From positions 1,742,306 to 1,768,409 of the forward strand of contig NZ_LT964739.1 of assembly GCF_900240265.1 (NCBI RefSeq): DNA of 26,104 nt, written 5' to 3'. Position numbers and translations under genes: made by a program. Source of the DNA: Galactobacillus timonensis (GTDB lineage: Bacteria; Bacillota_I; Bacilli_A; Erysipelotrichales; Erysipelotrichaceae). Positions 25,272 through 26,104 of the stretch are shown here, piece after piece (the stretch's first letter is position 1; each line of letters begins with the position of its first letter). The notes under the pieces are model-generated. The model saw nothing but the letters and a program-made list of their open reading frames with translations. It was not told where the DNA came from and ran no database searches.

Positions 25272-25856
25272 TTAGATGTACTGCCCGGATCGCGCATTTC
25301 TATGCCCTTGCAGGAAACGATGGTGGTCCGGCATAAGCTTCATGAATCCTCTTTCAAAGTTCATGAAGTCCGGGAAATTCAGCAGATCTTTCAGGAACTG
25401 AATCTCAGAGGTAACAGCGTCTTTCAGAACACCGAGCCATAATGATTTGGCATGGAGAAATCTCGCTTTCCACCGATAAAGTGTAGGAGCCGAGATTTTG
25501 TACTTTTCGCATATCTGCCTGACTGTGAGCCGATGAGAAAAATAGTCACTCAGAGCCCAAAGGACCGTAAGCAGGCTATAGGGGGAATACGGAATGATCA
25601 GCGCCACCAAAAAGGCGTGTGATGAATGACAACTGCCGCAGCGGAACCGCTTTGTATGCAATTCACTTTGGATAATTTGCCCGTTGCGATATTCAAGAAT
25701 CCAGCGACTGTAATTTCTGTATTTCCTAAGATTCCCAGCGCCGCACAGTGGGCAATGACCGGAAGAAAGGAAACGCGTCAGAAGCAGATCTGTCATTTCC
25801 TGCGCAGAAATATTCAGTTTTGATAGCTTGATTAGTTGAACGAAAATGCCTACCAT
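25272..25856 (-). CDS. Zinc-ribbon/HTH transposon protein (DUF6431-like)
   Basis: First gene of the transposon operon, 194 residues. Two cysteine pairs (Cys35/38 in GHCPLCGAG, Cys73/76 in RFRCGSCHSSH) form a zinc ribbon, and a helix-turn-helix follows (about 112-133, LTVRQICEKYKISAPTLYRW K). It resembles what I recall as DUF6431, found with transposase genes in Bacillota. There is no DDE triad, so it probably binds DNA (element ends, or its own leader) rather than catalysing. An AAGGAGG site stands 11 bases before the ATG, partly inside a hairpin. An 88-base gap without features separates it from the transposase gene. Confidence 0.75.
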   Translation of the reverse strand: MVGIFVQLIKLSKLNISAQEMTDLLLTRFLSSGHCPLCGAGNLRKYRNYSRWILEYRNGQIIQSELHTKRFRCGSCHSSHAFLVALIIPYSPYSLLTVLWALSDYFSHRLTVRQICEKYKISAPTLYRWKARFLHAKSLWLGVLKDAVTSEIQFLKDLLNFPDFMNFERGFMKLMPDHHRFLQGHRNARSGQYI

Positions 25857-25870
25857 TGCATTTGTAGCCT

Positions 25871-25904
25871 CCTTTTTGACACAAAAAGGATGTGCTTACA
25901 CATC
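25871..25904 (-). promoter_or_regulatory. Leader hairpins: terminator-like stem and RBS-covering stem
   Basis: On the minus strand GATGTG (25904-25899) pairs with CACATC (25894-25889) around TAAG and is followed by CTTTTTG, an attenuator-like stem. The same T-run is one arm of a second perfect hairpin, CCTTTTTG (25889-25882) with CAAAAAGG (25878-25871) around TGT, whose right arm covers the first half of the AAGGAGG ribosome binding site. This arrangement would limit expression of the transposon genes. Confidence 0.55.
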
Positions 25905-25908
25905 GGAC

Positions 25909-25954
25909 GGAGAGAAGATTTCGGTTTGGCGACTTAAGGTCTTCTCTCCCTTTT
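25909..25954 (+). terminator. Outward-facing terminator inside the transposon right end
   Basis: GGAGAGAAGA (25909-25918) pairs perfectly with TCTTCTCTCC (25940-25949) around a 21-base loop and is followed by CTTTTT on the plus strand. It would stop plus-strand transcripts before they leave the element, and in the operon mRNA it adds a strong hairpin to the leader. Confidence 0.6.
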
Positions 25955-25990
25955 TATGTCCTTTGATTACAGCATAGAGCATAACGAAAA

Positions 25991-26015
25991 AATGTGCAGT
26001 TATTCACGGCACATT
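25991..26015. repeat. Inverted repeat AATGTGC-N11-GCACATT
   Basis: Perfect 7-bp arms at 25991-25997 and 26009-26015 between the transposon end and its leader hairpins. No T-run follows. The position is where the operon promoter should be, so a binding site for a regulator such as the zinc-ribbon/HTH protein is conceivable. The rest of 25955-26059 shows no clear -35/-10 pair. Confidence 0.4.
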
Positions 26016-26059
26016 CTCATCACAACATGAAATCTGCTCCTATTTTTATCTGCCGTATT

Positions 26060-26096
26060 TCTGCTGTCCGCGCTTATTTTATTATGCAGGATTACA
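26060..26096 (-). repeat. Right terminal inverted repeat of the transposon
   Basis: On the minus strand it begins TGTAATCCTGCATAA and its inner block reads GCGCGGACAGCAGA (26073-26060). Further GCAGAT hexamers on the same strand lie inward at 26053-26048 and 26037-26032, as in transposon ends with several transposase-binding sites. The window stops eight bases after the proposed end. Confidence 0.65.
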
Positions 26097-26104
26097 CTGT
26101 GATG

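Larger units (their letters stand above)
22555..26096 (-). mobile_element. Four-gene Mu/Tn552-like transposon
   Basis: A 3542-bp unit bounded by imperfect 37-bp inverted repeats that start TGT. On the minus strand it carries, in order, a zinc-ribbon/HTH protein, a DDE transposase with a Mu-type C-terminal domain, an ExeA/TnsC-like ATPase and a 124-residue protein. A transposase plus an AAA ATPase as partner is the plan of Tn552, Tn5053, Tn7, IS21 and Mu. No target duplication is visible: the five bases outside are ATATT on the left and CTGTG on the right. That leaves either an old insertion, a rearranged end, or ends I have placed slightly wrong. All four genes look intact. Confidence 0.75.

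Noticed and set aside
22550..26101. Target-site duplication around the transposon
   Set aside because: The five bases outside the proposed ends (ATATT and CTGTG) do not match, so none is claimed.

Overview
The window looks like chromosome of a low-to-mid GC Gram-positive bacterium (Bacillota). Several features point that way: a CIRCE-controlled hrcA-grpE-dnaK-dnaJ operon, RNase J next to peptide deformylase, an ftsW-rsmD-coaD string, AGGAGG-type ribosome binding sites and T-tailed intrinsic terminators. An Erysipelotrichia-like host is my guess from general feel; no marker here proves it.

Layout. Positions 1-382 hold the 3' part of an IS200/IS605-type element: the tnpB C-terminus, then a structured right end that probably contains the 3' end of its omega RNA. 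It abuts the tail of a truncated reading frame (383-522). A two-way terminator follows, and then rnj and def on the minus strand. From 3184 to about 19320 the window is an ordered housekeeping region on the plus strand: ftsW-rsmD-coaD (start/stop overlaps), then the heat-shock block hrcA-grpE-dnaK-dnaJ-clpB, a 45-residue membrane microprotein with its own terminator, and a six-gene operon (hexapeptide-repeat protein, LUD-domain protein, DUF5673-like membrane protein, pncB, nadD, nadE). The last three genes turn nicotinate into NAD: PncB makes NaMN, NadD makes NaAD and NadE amidates it to NAD.

After the nadE terminator the DNA becomes visibly more AT-rich and accessory in character. It carries a DEDDh exonuclease fused through a duplicated helical repeat to a BRCT domain, a broken MazG-like pyrophosphohydrolase tail, and a protein with an internal SHOCT-like segment. 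The window ends with a 3.5-kb transposon (22555-26096) on the minus strand. Its four genes are a zinc-ribbon/HTH protein, a Mu/Tn552-like DDE transposase, an ExeA/TnsC-like AAA ATPase and an unrecognised 124-residue protein. It is bounded by imperfect 37-bp inverted repeats beginning TGT and has a heavily structured leader.

Best regulatory finds: two CIRCE operators bracketing the hrcA promoter (one covers the -35, the other the predicted start site), a divergent def/ftsW promoter pair that predicts a nearly leaderless ftsW mRNA, and a transposon leader that combines a terminator-like hairpin with a hairpin covering part of the ribosome binding site. All names rest on reading motifs and order; no database search was run.
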